Assembly (NCBI GenBank): GCA_003427395.1
Contig: BFEA01000177.1
Span: forward strand, 690,035-719,765
Reading direction: 5' to 3'
Source: Chara braunii
Lineage: Eukaryota; Streptophyta; Charophyceae; Charales; Characeae
DNA: 29,731 nt
In this document: in pieces, positions 9,061 to 19,575 of the stretch
Position numbering within the stretch: the first letter of the stretch is position 1
How the letters are laid out: each line of letters starts with the position of its first letter
The notes under the pieces: model-generated
What the model saw: only the letters and a program-made list of their open reading frames with translations
What the model was told of the DNA's origin: nothing
The model's database searches: none
Translations under genes and position numbers: made by a program

Positions 9061-10398
9061 ATGACCCAGTCAAACTGCACACAATACTGCCTTCCTCCCA
9101 ACCTTTCCCCAGATGCAACCCATCTCATTCATAGTCTGCTTTCAGGCAATCAACAAAACTGAAACTGAGATTGCACACACACTCCTTTACTTCAGCCTGA
9201 CTTAAGTCCTGGCAGTCAAATCAAAATCAACGTACAGGATCCAGACAATACACTCAGTCAAACATAGAGAAATGTACAGGTAGGGGTTATAGTTGGGCTA
9301 ATAGAGGGAGTCAAGGGCTTANCACTCAGTTCCCTGCCTCCAGGACTCCGCCTGAGTCCCGGCAGAGCTCCCGCAATCGGTGGGGCAACCTCCCACAAAG
9401 GCTCAGGCNCGGGTCACGGGTCACACGCCCGCTTGCCACCTTCCTCTCAGAACCAATAGACTAGACTTTAAAGGGAAGAGGGCAGAAGAAGGGGGTTTAG
9501 GACTCTCAAATTCAGGGGAGTTGCACTNAGACTCGCAGGAGAAGGCCTTGAAATCTTCAGCGCCTGAGGGCCCCAAAATGGCGACCAGCTGTAACAGCTT
9601 GATCAAATGTCCGACGTCAGTCTGTCAAAGTCAACCCCTTCTGCTGACCGCGCAATCCGCAGCCTCCACTCTCCCTCCCCAACGCAGTCCAAACGCCCNC
9701 TCCTCACAGGCCGTAATAGCTAGCAACCGGTCGGTTGTGGCGTGCGGCANTGCGTCGCGGTCAACANTAGCTGANNACGATCNCTCAGTAGTTAACACGA
9801 GCTCACTCATAGCCAACAGGCNCAGTCCACGCCCAACTCTCAGCAGNATGTCGTAACTGTTCNTCTTCANCAGCGGGCANTCGCATGNCGTAGTTCNCCG
9901 CAGTCAGCAGCGGCCTTGGTANCCGCACACAGCGGAAGCTACCAGTACNGGCAACAACTNGCCCCTCCCCCAAACTGNANTAGCCTACCCANCTTGCTNC
10001 GGACCCAGCCGAGTNCGGCCAAATACCNTGGCAGCANNACAAAACTCCACCTACACAGCGGNCGAGCACGNCTAGCGGCCACAACCGCCTGAGCCTCACC
10101 CTCGGCAGGCCAGCCGCTGCGATCCAGCCCCANAAGCCTCACCAAAGGCNGGGCTTCACTCGGCCAGGCTGCATATGAATCGAGCAACTTACAGGCAGCG
10201 NCAAGATGGCGGAGCTCGGTCGAGGGCNTCCATNCCTCCAACAGNGAGCAANACAGCGCCTNGGCAGCCTCCGTNGCAACTGAGCTCCACAGGTCGCACC
10301 TCCCTGAGCCAGGTCGTCACTCTAATGAGCGCCCGCCACCTCCCACTCGTAGTACCCGTCAAGCTTACTAGGCAACCCAGTTTCTTTCACTTGCGGCC

Positions 10399-10478
10399 NN
10401 NNNNNNNNNNNNNNNNNNNNNNNNNNNNNNNNNNNNNNNNNNNNNNNNNNNNNNNNNNNNNNNNNNNNNNNNNNNNNN
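10399..10478. other. Assembly gap (80 N)
   Basis: A run of 80 Ns follows GCGGCC. The equivalent point in the second copy is a single N at 28498, and the sequences beyond the two points do not match. Confidence 0.99.
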
Positions 10479-12379
10479 GAAAAAGAAGGAGCAGGCCTCC
10501 GTGGGTCCTTCCGTAAGAAAAAGAGACCCTTTGGCGTGGGTCCGCGTCCGGGCTCTCCCAACAAAAACTGAGGGGGATAGTCCCGCGGGACCCTCAACCC
10601 CTCAGCTTTCGCCGCTCCATCGCTCTCGCGCCGCTGCCCGCTGGCCTCGACCCCCGTACCTCCGTTGCAATAGTCCTATACCGTAACCGATAGGGTTAAG
10701 CCCAAGCCTGAGACCAGCAGGCGCGGCTTTGCTTACAAGGCGGTACCCCACGGTGCTCCGGGCCAGGATATCGCTCCGGCCACCCTTTCGACCCACATTC
10801 GTACCCACGGCCCCTAAGCGTCCACGCCGGGCCACCGCCCCGTGCCGTGGCCGTCCCATGCGCCTACCGACACGCCAATCCTACCGTCGGTCGCGCGCGT
10901 CGACCAAAGAAAGGGACCTTCACCCCCTAATCAATCTCATGGCTTTAGTATGGGTCGGTCGGCTACCCCGGCCGCCCACTCAATCAGAAAAATCACACGT
11001 GCGCCTTAAAATTGTGCGCCCACGTACTCCCTACCGGGACAAGGCAGACCCTTGCCTACGTGAGGGCGACCCTCACATTTTTCCGCACGGGGACTCAAGA
11101 TCCAGGTTAACCAAGCCTTTCTGTCACTTGCAAAAACCAGGGCGGATACCCTTGTAAGGGTATTCGCGCTTACCGGACCATATTAAGCGACGTCCCCGTC
11201 GCGTCGCCAGATCAAAAAGCGATAGACGAGATCAGAACCAATCCGATTAGCCGATAGACTCAGGGTCGAGGCCTCCATCAAACCGTGTCGACACAACTAT
11301 ATGCTGCCAGGGTTTCAACCTCGGTCTCAATTGTCCTGACACCAGGACGCCGGTGTATTATACGTCAATACTACAGCATAAGTTCCAAAGGTCTTCAAAC
11401 CTTCCTCTCCCCCTTCGTCCTAGACAACCGCCGGCCTCTCGTTGGGTGTCCCAGTTAGCCTCTTTGTCGTAAGCAGAGCCATAACTAGGGACGCGGGCTC
11501 CGAATGAGACCTATGAAGGTATTTTTTGCCTTCTTCAACAAATTCCTCATAGTCAAAAAAAATACGCACATATAAGCTTGTAGCCTCTCTCGGGCTTCTC
11601 TACAGTCTAGTACAGAAATGCCAGGTCCCCATCTGGGCCCACTGTAGCCTGGCTGATCGGGCCAGGTCTACGGCCCACCACGTTGTTACCTTAGCGGCGG
11701 TATCCTCCCGCTGGTTATACAACGACATGTATTTCCCTGATAATCAATCAATCAGGGTCTCCAAAGGACTCGACTCTTATCCCGCGAAGTAATTTCCCTG
11801 AGGCGGGCAACTCCCCTTAAACTCTTACCTTGCGGGCCCGCAGCCAGTTTGCGCCGGCTAGCAGTCATCCACTAGGGGTTGCGCTCAGGTGGCACTAAGC
11901 TTTACCGTTAGCTTGGTATTCCTTTAAATATGTCTCAAAATTAGCACAGGTGGTCAGGCGGGGCGTCACAAACAAACTCACAGGTCGCTGCGGGACTACG
12001 CAGGGGTCTGAAGGCATTTACGGACCCTCCTATAATAGGCACGGCATCCTTCGCTCAATCACAAACCATCCCTGCCAGATTCACATGGTCGCGGCTCCTG
12101 ACTTGATCAGAGCCAGCAGCCGCCCATCCTGAGGCATCTCTCGCCCTTTTTAAATGCTTCAAGCAAACATGGTCCCTTCTCGTCAGACTTTATCAATACA
12201 AACAATGCTTTCCATACCAGTCAACTTTTTACTCGCCCTTACTTTAGTAAGGGGCGCCTCTCATAAAAGATTTCCCGGTCATCCTCTTTATGGGATGACT
12301 CCTCACCCGACCTCTTCCAGAACCATGAAGGGGCCTCCATACAATGCAATTCCCACCTTCCAGAACCATGAAGGGGGTC
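10479..12379. other. Unassigned sequence without recognisable genes
   Basis: GC-rich at first, more balanced later. The longest frame (10729-11157, plus, 142 codons) is Arg/Pro-rich and has no motif, so I treat it as chance. A short direct repeat of CCAGAACCATGAAGGGG occurs at about 12318 and 12360. No tRNA, rRNA or transposon feature was found. Confidence 0.6.
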
Positions 12380-12730
12380 TTAATCATCAAACAACTCATG
12401 TTGAGGGACCACCTTCTGGGTCCCTACACAATTTAGGCAACGATGTTTAGTATAACAAAACATACAAATTCCTAAATTTATTAATCCCGTAGGATTTTCA
12501 CAGTTTTTCACAAACAGGCTGCACTCCCCCTCCTTATACTCTACCTTCTCGTCCGCTTGTAGCAGACCGCACGAGTATACCGGAGGGTAGACAGCTTTAC
12601 GTTTTACACAATCATGCTCATGCGATGTATCCTGTACATCTCTCACATAAAGCCAAACACTTATCGAGATAAATCCACACATGTGAGAATGATAGTGATC
12701 GTCACAAAACAAGTCCCACAGGATCTCAAC
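12380..12730 (-). pseudogene. Cys/His-rich reading frame of unknown family
   Basis: About 117 codons open from a TGA at 12731-12733 to the TAA at 12380. There are about ten Cys and eight His, including CDDHYHSHMC near the start and CMFCYTKHRCLNC near the end, which look like metal-binding clusters. The stretch is more AT-rich than its neighbours. Upstream in the same frame the sequence stays protein-like to about 12900, interrupted by TGA 12731-12733 and TAG 12827-12829, then seems to continue in another frame (12949-13134). That suggests a decayed longer gene. It lies about 100 bp downstream of the second Gag-like gene, in the same direction. I do not recognise the family; chance openness cannot be ruled out. 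Confidence 0.4.
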
Positions 12731-12948
12731 TCATAGTACACTCAGGGAGTAGAATGCCTCCCCCAACAGCCGAATACAAGCACTCCACTCAATACCCTGC
12801 CTGTCTGAGTAGGACTCATAACCCCACTATACACTCACCAAATACACTCGGGGACATAGCATCCACCTAACATCCGCAGAACGGTCAGCCCCTATCCTCC
12901 CCTGCTGGGAAACTCATATCCCGAGTGTTGTAAACTCCCAAATCCCGT

Positions 12949-13134
12949 TCAGAGCAGCAATAGCTTCTGAACCACAAAACCAAATGTAACTAAATGGTCC
13001 CATATATCACACAGCCGAGTCTTACCCCTGGGTCGTAGCCCATGAAGAAACTCAGAAGGAAACAAATGAACAAGAGTCAAACACATATGTACAATCGGAT
13101 AGAAACTCATCCCACCACTCCTACACACACACAC
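12949..13134 (-). pseudogene. Possible upstream part of the Cys/His-rich frame
   Basis: A 61-codon frame rich in hydrophobic and aromatic residues, with a segment LRPRGKTRLCDIWDHL. It stops at TGA 12949-12951, after which the same frame stays open for about 18 more codons to a TAG. It may be joined to the frame at 12380-12900 by a lost frameshift. There is no family match; the support is only its position and composition. Confidence 0.2.
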
Positions 13135-13235
13135 ATCTAGGGCCCTCTCGACTGACTCAAAATATGTACACCCCTAACCCCGCCTTGTGTGTGTCAAGGA
13201 TCTCTAGTCCCACCAATATATGGACAGACCGGTCC

Positions 13236-13982
13236 CTACTTACACAATTCCTCCTGGTTCTGCCTATACAATTGAGCCCTGCCCCCATCTGGAGCTCGCT
13301 CCACTATCATGCCCTGTCTGTCATAGGACTTGCCGTCGACCTCCGCAACTCGCCCCTCGGCCTTATCCTCAAGGAGCTCTGGACAGTCCACGGCTCTATG
13401 CCCTCCCTCCTTGCACCAAAAACAGGAGGTATCGTGCCACCTGGCAGTCTTCTTTTTTCTCCCCTGCGAACTCGATGTCGAAGGCGCCCCCACGGTCTCA
13501 GTAGTCACCTCATGACACGAGGGCAACCCCACATGGCCCCGAGGTCCAGGCTCCATAACCTCAGCACCCTCACCCCCTCGTGCAACCGCACTCTCTGGCC
13601 CGCGCTCTGGCGTATCCAACTCTCGGGGTCCCTCCTCATGCGCCCTCTCTGTCATCATCGCCTCATCCCTACATACTCCTGACAGCTGAGAGCCCCCCAT
13701 AGCGGCGGGCTCACTCATGACCTCCTGCTGTTGCTGCCGTCGCGAGTCAGGCCCTCTTGAGTTGGTCCCCGTGGCCCAGGAGCCCAGCTCCGCCCTCAAC
13801 TCCCCCAACCTCGGGGCATGCTCTGGAGCGTCGAGTCCCTGAGGCCCCTCCTGTGGAGTGCCTATCCCCATGGCTGCCGCCAGCTCATGCAAGCGTGAAC
13901 CTCTCCTCTCCGTAGACATAGCCATAAGCGACTCCTGCGCGCCACTCTCCTCCTCGACTGCGTCCAAGGGCGCCTCCTCCAT
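13236..13982 (-). pseudogene. Second Gag-like gene: C-terminal part with CCHC zinc knuckle
   Basis: A 248-codon frame that ends in a retroviral-type zinc knuckle, Cys187-X2-Cys190-X4-His195-X4-Cys200, preceded by a basic GRKKKTARWH and followed by a charged tail that ends at TAG 13236-13238. Knuckles of this type bind element RNA. The first 180 residues are Glu/Gly/Pro-rich and of low complexity. The upstream part (to 14512) is in another frame: at 13984-13998 the pentamer GCCGA is present three times, and removing one copy would restore the frame. No protease or Pol follows to the left, as would be expected for a complete element. Confidence 0.75.
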
Positions 13983-14512
13983 CGGCTCGGCTCGGCCTGA
14001 CGAGGGACCTCCACTGCTACTCCCTGATTCGGTGACGCCTGCATCCCACGGCCCTGGCTATCAGCACCGGCTGGCCCTGCCTGGCTAGCCTCCCAGGCTG
14101 CTGAGAGCCTATCCATAGCGGCCGCCATCTCCCCAAATCTCCTCTCCCACTCAACCTCTCTGGCCTGGCTCCTCACCCCCTCCTCGGCAAGCTGAGTAGT
14201 TAGGTGCTCTACCTCCAACTCCTTAACCCTGAGCTCATTGTTGAGCAGATTATACCACTGGAAAGATGTGACTGTCGTCTCGCATACCCTCCGACCCATA
14301 CGCTCAATCGCCTGCCTGGTCGCGGAGAACCCCAAGTCCCCCATCTCTCTCAGCCCACTCGTCTCCTCGTCCGCCCGTCCTGCCTCTCGTGACCTCTGGC
14401 GGGCTGCATCCCTCTGGCTCTCATACCTAGCCCACAACTCGTCGATCCTCTGCTCATTTGTCTTGGGCTCGACCGGCGGTGTCGGCTCTATCCCTGCCGC
14501 CTCCATCTCAGC
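13983..14512 (-). pseudogene. Second Gag-like gene: coiled-coil middle part
   Basis: Codons run in phase from the TAG at 14513-14515 to the pentamer-repeat frameshift near 13987. Charged heptad-like segments (NEQRIDELWARYESQRDAA and NNELRVKELEVEHLTTQL) suggest a coiled coil, fitting a Gag assembly region. The codon at 14513 was probably CAG, because the frame on both sides is the same and reads on smoothly. Confidence 0.6.
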
Positions 14513-15597
14513 CTATCTTGCGTATATCTCGTCCAGACGGACCTGCACTCGGGCGAACTTCTCCTCGCGGGTCTCTCTTGGGGTTCCTCCCACTCGCGGC
14601 CCGTGGTCTCCTGGAGTCGACGCCTCCGCCTCCATCCCTTCGCTCGCGCGCGACACTACTGACGGTAACTCTGCTGAAACGGGTTCCTCGATGTCCGGGC
14701 TCTTGGTCACCTGCGTGGCCGAGGGCAAGTCAAGGGGCGCCTCCATCCTCGCTCTCTCACACAGACCCTGGTCCTCCGCCTCTGCCTCCTGCTCAGGTAT
14801 AGTGGTGGCCTCAGGGGGAAACTCCGGGATCTCCTCACTGCCAGGCTCAGGAATCCCCTCTGGCCATGAACGTTGTGCTGGCTCTGGAGCTGGGGAGCAT
14901 GGAGGGATATCGTCCCCAACCGTGATCACCTCTCTACTCTGAGGTTGCACCGGATCCGGCCGCTCGGCTGCCATCTCAGGATCTTGCGGCTCCTCTCGGT
15001 CTTGCATGTCTGTCTCCATCTCGGGGTCGAGGGGCTCCTCCAATGGCACGTAGCATGCCGGCTCAACTGAGCCCTCTCCCAACCGTGAGGCCTCCCATTG
15101 GGATACATCGAGATGAGTAGCTAAGCTTCGGAATGGCGTCACTCTTGGTATGTCCAGCTCCTGCATTGATGGCAGTGGCGAGGGCGGCCTCAATTCCTCG
15201 CTCGTAATCCGCCGAAACTCAACCGCTCGGAGGCTACAAGCAGGGAACGACTCCTCTGCCAATGCGGGCCCTGCGGGCTCATCCTCCCGCTGGGCTGGGG
15301 CTCCCCTCCTCTCTCTGGTCGGCCCCGCCTCTCTCGGTGCCGGTTCCCTTGGCCTCTTGCTTCGTCGTCGCCTCTCAACTCTGGGCTCGTGCCTCTCGTG
15401 CTGTGGCCGTCCGAACATTCTCCTGAGCTGGGCCTGACAGTCCTCTCAGTCTCGAGCCCTTTCCCGAATCTGCTTAACCGCCTGCTTCTCTGCTTGCCTC
15501 GTCCAGATAAGTAGGGTCTGCACCCATTCCCCCTGCGCAACCCCCAGACTCAACATGTAGTGCTCATATGCAGGGATGAACTCATCTGCGTTCCCCC
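14513..15597 (-). pseudogene. Second Gag-like gene: acidic, Pro/Glu-rich linker
   Basis: It starts after a frameshift at the C6 run 15593-15598, reads through an in-frame TGA (15446-15448) and continues as a 301-codon open part (15418-14513). The first 50 codons look like a Gag capsid end, with EFIPAYEHYMLSLGV; the rest is rich in Arg, Glu and Pro with no domain. The TGA sits where CGA or similar would be expected. Confidence 0.55.
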
Positions 15598-15974
15598 CTC
15601 CAATCGAATGGGCATGCCATCACGCCCCCTAGGGGAAGCTCTCAACCTCTGCATCCCGGCCTCCACGTCTGGCCAAGTCAAGGCCTCCTCACATATCTGA
15701 GCGACAGGCTCCTCGAACCGCCCTATACCCCTCAAGTGGTGAATCCTCTCCGCCCTCTCTGTGCCGCATGGTCCCGATATACGTCCAAGAAGAGCTCAAT
15801 GTTGTCGTCATCAAACTCCGGCGTGGGCTCCCTCCTATGCAGCTCGTGCTGCTCGCCTCCTCCCGCCATCCTTTGGAGTCCCTGACGTGGCCGTGTGTCC
15901 CTCCCGCCCCTCTGCATGACTGCCTTCGAAAAGTCAGACCTGCACAACAGGCGAGAGACAGCAAACAGGCACAC
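15550..15974 (-). pseudogene. Second Gag-like gene: capsid-like N-terminal part
   Basis: Two overlapping frames make up one region: 15974-15732, holding EFDDDNIELFLDVYRDHAAQ, and 15735-15550, holding GRFEEPVAQICEEALTWPDVE. The frame changes near 15744-15766 and again at 15593-15598. The acidic FDDDNIE..FLD start followed by a helical segment is typical of Gag capsids in algal Ty3/Gypsy elements as I remember them. It begins only about 150 bp downstream of the integrase end of copy 2, with no LTR visible between them. Confidence 0.6.
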
Positions 15975-16033
15975 AACAGGGTCAGCAACTGAGCCATTAG
16001 TCTAGGGAAATCCCACATACTTTCCACACCCAT

Positions 16034-16121
16034 CCACCCCTATCACCCACCTATCTAGTCACCTGACCTGGGTAATACCTAGGCAAGACTCTATTCCTAA
16101 CGAGGCCTCGTGGCCCCTTAC
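16034..16121. other. Short spacer between integrase end and second Gag-like gene
   Basis: Under 100 bp with no LTR, polypurine tract or PBS that I can recognise. Its shortness matters: a complete 3' LTR plus a new 5' LTR cannot fit here. Confidence 0.6.
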
Positions 16122-16376
16122 CTATTCCTTGACCACAAACTTCTTCAGCCTTGTTCCTGATACCCAGTCCTGCCATCCTGCCTCATCCAACTCCTCAATT
16201 TGGTAGGCCCCAAACTCGCCACACCGCACGATCCTATAGGGTCCCAGCCACCGCTTGTCGAGTTTCCTAGACCATTGCTTCTCCAGCGAGGAGTCATACA
16301 GCAGCACCACATCTCCAACCTTCAGCGGATCCTTCCTTATTCGGGCCATCTGGTCCCACCTCATTTTATCTTCCAT
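16122..16376 (-). pseudogene. Integrase C-terminal domain with GPY/F module
   Basis: 84 codons from an ATG at 16376. VGDVVLLYD (about residues 20-28) is followed by KRWLGPYRIV, with Gly-Pro-Tyr at 45-47, then GAYQIEELDEAGW and a basic end GTRLKKFVVKE. The GPY/F module marks the C-terminal DNA-binding part of Ty3/Gypsy integrases. It is out of frame with the catalytic core by one frameshift near 16376-16395. No chromodomain follows, since the frame stops right after the module. Confidence 0.85.
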
Positions 16377-17059
16377 ATGGCTCCCACCTGTTGCGCCCGT
16401 ATATCGAGCAGTTCTTCAAATGACAGGTTCACTTCCAGGTCCTGGCGCCTCCACGTTTTCATAAAGCTTTCTATGGGAAAGGTGTCATATCTTCCATACC
16501 ATAGTGTGGCTGACACATACTTGGTAGTCCTTTTCAATGTAACATTCTCTACGAAGAATGCTGCTCTAAGGAATTTCAACCACTTGTTAGGCTTTCCCTC
16601 AGTCCATTTGGCCAGGAGATTCGTGATGGTACTATGCCCCCTTTCCACAGGCGCGTTTGCCTGGGGGTGCGTGACAGTAGTGTAGTTTGCTACCATGCCG
16701 TATCCCGCAAGCAAGGTCCGCACCTCGTTACACGTAAACTCCGATCCCCGGTCCATCACAAACTCTCTGACAAATGGATAGCGCAAGTAGTACTCTTCGA
16801 TGCACCTTGCTAAAACTGGGCCGGTTTTCGTACGTATAGCCCGACCGTCCACGAACCCGGTAAGGTTGTCCCGTGCATCGAAGATATAGTTACTTCCGTC
16901 CTCCCCAAGTGGCATGAACAATAGGTCCAGGTGTACGACTGCACCTACTTCCCTCTCTAGTCTGGGGTGCAGAGGCTCCCCCGACCTTTGCATGACCTCT
17001 GTTGGCAGGGTACACAGGACTGGCAGTACTTGATGACCATAGTCAGCATTCCATCCCAA
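16361..17059 (-). pseudogene. Integrase catalytic core (DD35E)
   Basis: 232 codons; the part equivalent to integrase starts near residue 24. The catalytic residues appear as Asp45 (VVHLDLLFMP), Asp103 (VMDRGSEFT) and Glu139 (PVERGHSTI), with 35 residues between the last two, the DD35E spacing. THPQANAPVERGH is a well kept family signature. Integrase inserts element cDNA into the host genome. The HHCC domain lies upstream in another frame, with the shift near 16985-17000. The core itself looks intact. Confidence 0.88.
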
Positions 17060-18576
17060 TGGTATAACTCACGTATCTTTGCGCACGTGGCACTAACCCC
17101 TCTGTGCCCTCCTGCTATACCATCGTGTAACGTCGCTATGACATCGATCTGTCGGTTCCTCCCACATACGATCCTCTTTGGGTTCCCAACCTGTCGCTTT
17201 ATAAACAGATGGTCGTCCCTTACTACGTAGAGATGCCTCATCTTCTGGGCTTTAGCACTAGCGTCCCTATCCCTTATTTCGCATGACACGAGTAACCCCA
17301 ATTCCCGATAGATCCCGTCATACTCCTCACCACGGAAGGCCTCCCTGATCTCTCCCTCTTCGAACTCGTCGCCCTGACTCTCAGGAATAAGAAGCTCGCC
17401 CTTCTCTGAACTCGCGGCGCTCCTCTGGCTAAAGTTCCCCTGCAGGAGCGTGTTGGTGAGCAAGTACATTCCTCCCATCAGTTGCTCATGCTCCTCTATC
17501 TGGGTCGGGCCTTCCTCTATCGTCCTCACCTCCTCCGCCAGACTATGTGTCCCTGCCAATGCCAACTTCATCATCCAGCCAACATCTCTACTCCCCCACG
17601 GGTCTTCTTCTTGGAAGGGCTTGAGGACCAACTTCTCCTTCTGCTCGTACCCCCTTGGTGCTAGCCATATAGGATGCGTGACACAGCTAGGCACCCCCAG
17701 CGACCACTCATTTATGTGGAGGCGGACATCCTCCTCCTGATCCAAGAACCCGTCAGCTGGTGGGGTATCCTCAATCGACTCTTGACCCGCCCCATCCCAG
17801 TTGATACGGATCATCCCATCTGCCCTGTTCTTATCCCCAGGAATCCTCTCCAACTCAAAGTTAAACATCCAAATGTAAGTCAACCACCTCGCGATGGTTG
17901 GATCAGATGGAGTATAACTTTTCAGGGAACATGTCAGCGCGGTAGGGTCCTCCCTCAAAATGAGCCTCCTGCCAAAGATGTAGTTGCGGAAGGTCCTTAG
18001 GCAATGGAGCACCGCCAACGTCTCCTTCTTAAACTGGGAGTAATTTCTCTCAGTCGTATTGAGGGTACGACTTTCAAAACTTAACGGTCTCTCCTTCCCA
18101 TCCGCATCTGTCTGAATCAGGACCCCTCCTAGGGCAGTTGGCCCAGCATCCGTCTCGACAACGAATGGTTTCTCATCCGTGACTTCGTAATTCGGCGCCC
18201 CCAGCACCAAACCTCCTTCCTTGAACTCTCTCTTCATCCCTTCTACGGCCCTTTCATGGTCTTTGCCCCAAACCCATTCCTGATCCTGACGCACCAGCTT
18301 CCTCAAGTGCTCAGTCTTGGTGGCGAAGTCTTTCACAAAACTCCTCCAAAACCCACAGGTCCCAAGGAAGCTCCTCACGTCCGTTATTGACTGGAAGGGG
18401 ACTGACCACTCTAGGATCTTATCCGTTTTCTTCACGTCTGGCCTCCGCCCCTTCTCGTTGCAGACAAAGCTCAGAATCGTGGCCTCCCTCATACAGTGCT
18501 TCGACTTGGGGCCGCTCGCCGTCAGGTTGTGTTCTTCCAGCAGACCCAGAACCTGATCGATATCCTGGACGTGCTT
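16957..18576 (-). pseudogene. RT thumb, RNase H and integrase HHCC zinc domain
   Basis: In phase with the RT frame but behind a TGA at 18577-18579. Residues here are counted from the ATG at 18492. SFLGTCGFWRSFVKDFA (41-57) is the conserved RT/RNase H connection. RNase H shows Asp115 (ETDAG), Glu157 (KKETLAV), Asp182 (LREDPTAL) and Asp225 (GDKNRADGMIR). After an acidic linker of about 200 residues comes the integrase zinc-binding set His456, His463, Cys490, Cys493. RNase H removes the RNA template during cDNA synthesis. The frame runs out at TAG 16957 after a frameshift near 16985-17000, where CAACAGAGGTCA and TGCAAAGGTCG look like an imperfect duplication. Confidence 0.88.
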
Positions 18577-19575
18577 TCAGACGAACCCCCTTACTCCGGG
18601 CATCACTTCGTCTTCCTCCTTCTCCTTTGGACCCTTAACCACCAAATCGTCAATGTAGGGCTGAGTGATATATGGACTAACCGTCTGCATGGCCCTAATC
18701 ATGTGCCTTTGCACCGTCGCCACCGCATTAGTCCACCCCTGCGGCGCCACGTTCATGTGGATCAGCCCATCCGACCTATCCGGTGGGTACACAGGAAACT
18801 GGTCATACCCAGAATAAAGGTTTATAAGTGAGATTATAGGCCTCCCTGCGCATGACTCTGACAGGGCGTCTGCGTTCGGCAAGCCTCCCGCGTCCCGCAC
18901 CGTTACTACATTCAATCGTTGCAAAACCTGCACCCACAGTAACGTCCCGTTCGGCTTGATAAAGCAAAACCAAGGGGAGGCATACGGTCCACTGGAGTAA
19001 TCTGCCACGTATGTTCGCATCTTCCCGTCCAGGTAGTCCACCACCTTCTTCTCTTCATCTGGATTCGGGTATCGCGCGCCCTTCAAGTTCCATGGCTTGT
19101 GTGGGACGGTATGAATTCGTATCATTGGAATCTTATCCACATCCAACCTCCCACGCTCGTCGTCATTAAACGCATACACGCAATGCCTCCTCTTCATGGT
19201 TTCCACCATTAGGGTCCTCTCCTGGGACGAAAGGAAGCCAAGCTCGCCAATTATCAACCCTTCCTCATTCTCATTGTTGATGCGGCACGACACTGCCTGC
19301 GCGCGCTGCCGCATACGCCTTATCAGCCCCCGCTCTCGCTCGTAGTAGGCTTCCTCATCCTCCGTGACAAGCACGGGGACCGGGCGACACTTCTTGTCTA
19401 TAGTCTTGTACCCGCCTTTGGGAACCCTGCTTAAGCCCCCCCCTAAAAAAGGCCGACTTGTTGTTCGGGCCTGGGCCATCGCAGGGTCCCCTCTCCTCCC
19501 AGGAAGCCGATATATCAGCTCCACCTCTCCTACCTGAGGGCTTTCCAGGACCTGCTCCCTCAACACCTTTATAGC
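18577..19575 (-). pseudogene. Reverse transcriptase (fingers and palm), catalytic Asp lost
   Basis: In phase after TAG 19576-19578; the open part counted here starts at codon 19566. FLSSQERTLM (111-120) and the template-grip stretch SSGPYASPWFCFIKPNG (191-207) lead into the palm. Motif A reads SLINLYSGYDQF, with Asn249 where the catalytic Asp is expected (AAC at 18820-18822 instead of GAC). Motif C is intact as YIDDLVV (304-310). The frame ends at TGA 18577-18579, probably once CGA, and continues in phase. With Asn in motif A, the enzyme would be inactive even without the stops. Confidence 0.88.

Larger units (their letters stand above)
7146..10398. repeat. N-pocked repeat block, copy A
   Basis: Noncoding block with a degenerate satellite (7260-7860), a hairpin array (8121-9060) and a GC-rich end (9300-10398). 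It matches 25214-28497 at offset 18,068. From about 7570 to 9690 I see no difference, and single Ns fall at the same places (for example 7805/25873, 8091/26159, 8181/26249). Near its right end copy A has many more Ns than copy B. It ends exactly at the 80-N gap. Frames such as 9380-9856 (plus) run through Ns and show no family features. Confidence 0.9.

Noticed and set aside
10729-11157. 142-codon plus-strand frame after the gap
   Set aside because: It is rich in Arg and Pro, has no domain signature, and lies in GC-rich sequence where chance frames are common.
12521-12534. Purine run AAGGAGGGGGAG followed by TG on the minus strand, like a polypurine tract next to an LTR
   Set aside because: It lies inside the Cys/His-rich frame, and no matching LTR copy was found on the right of any Gag.
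15689-16033. Minus-strand frame with a hydrophobic, signal-like start
   Set aside because: It overlaps the capsid-like frame in another phase and lacks family similarity downstream of the hydrophobic stretch.
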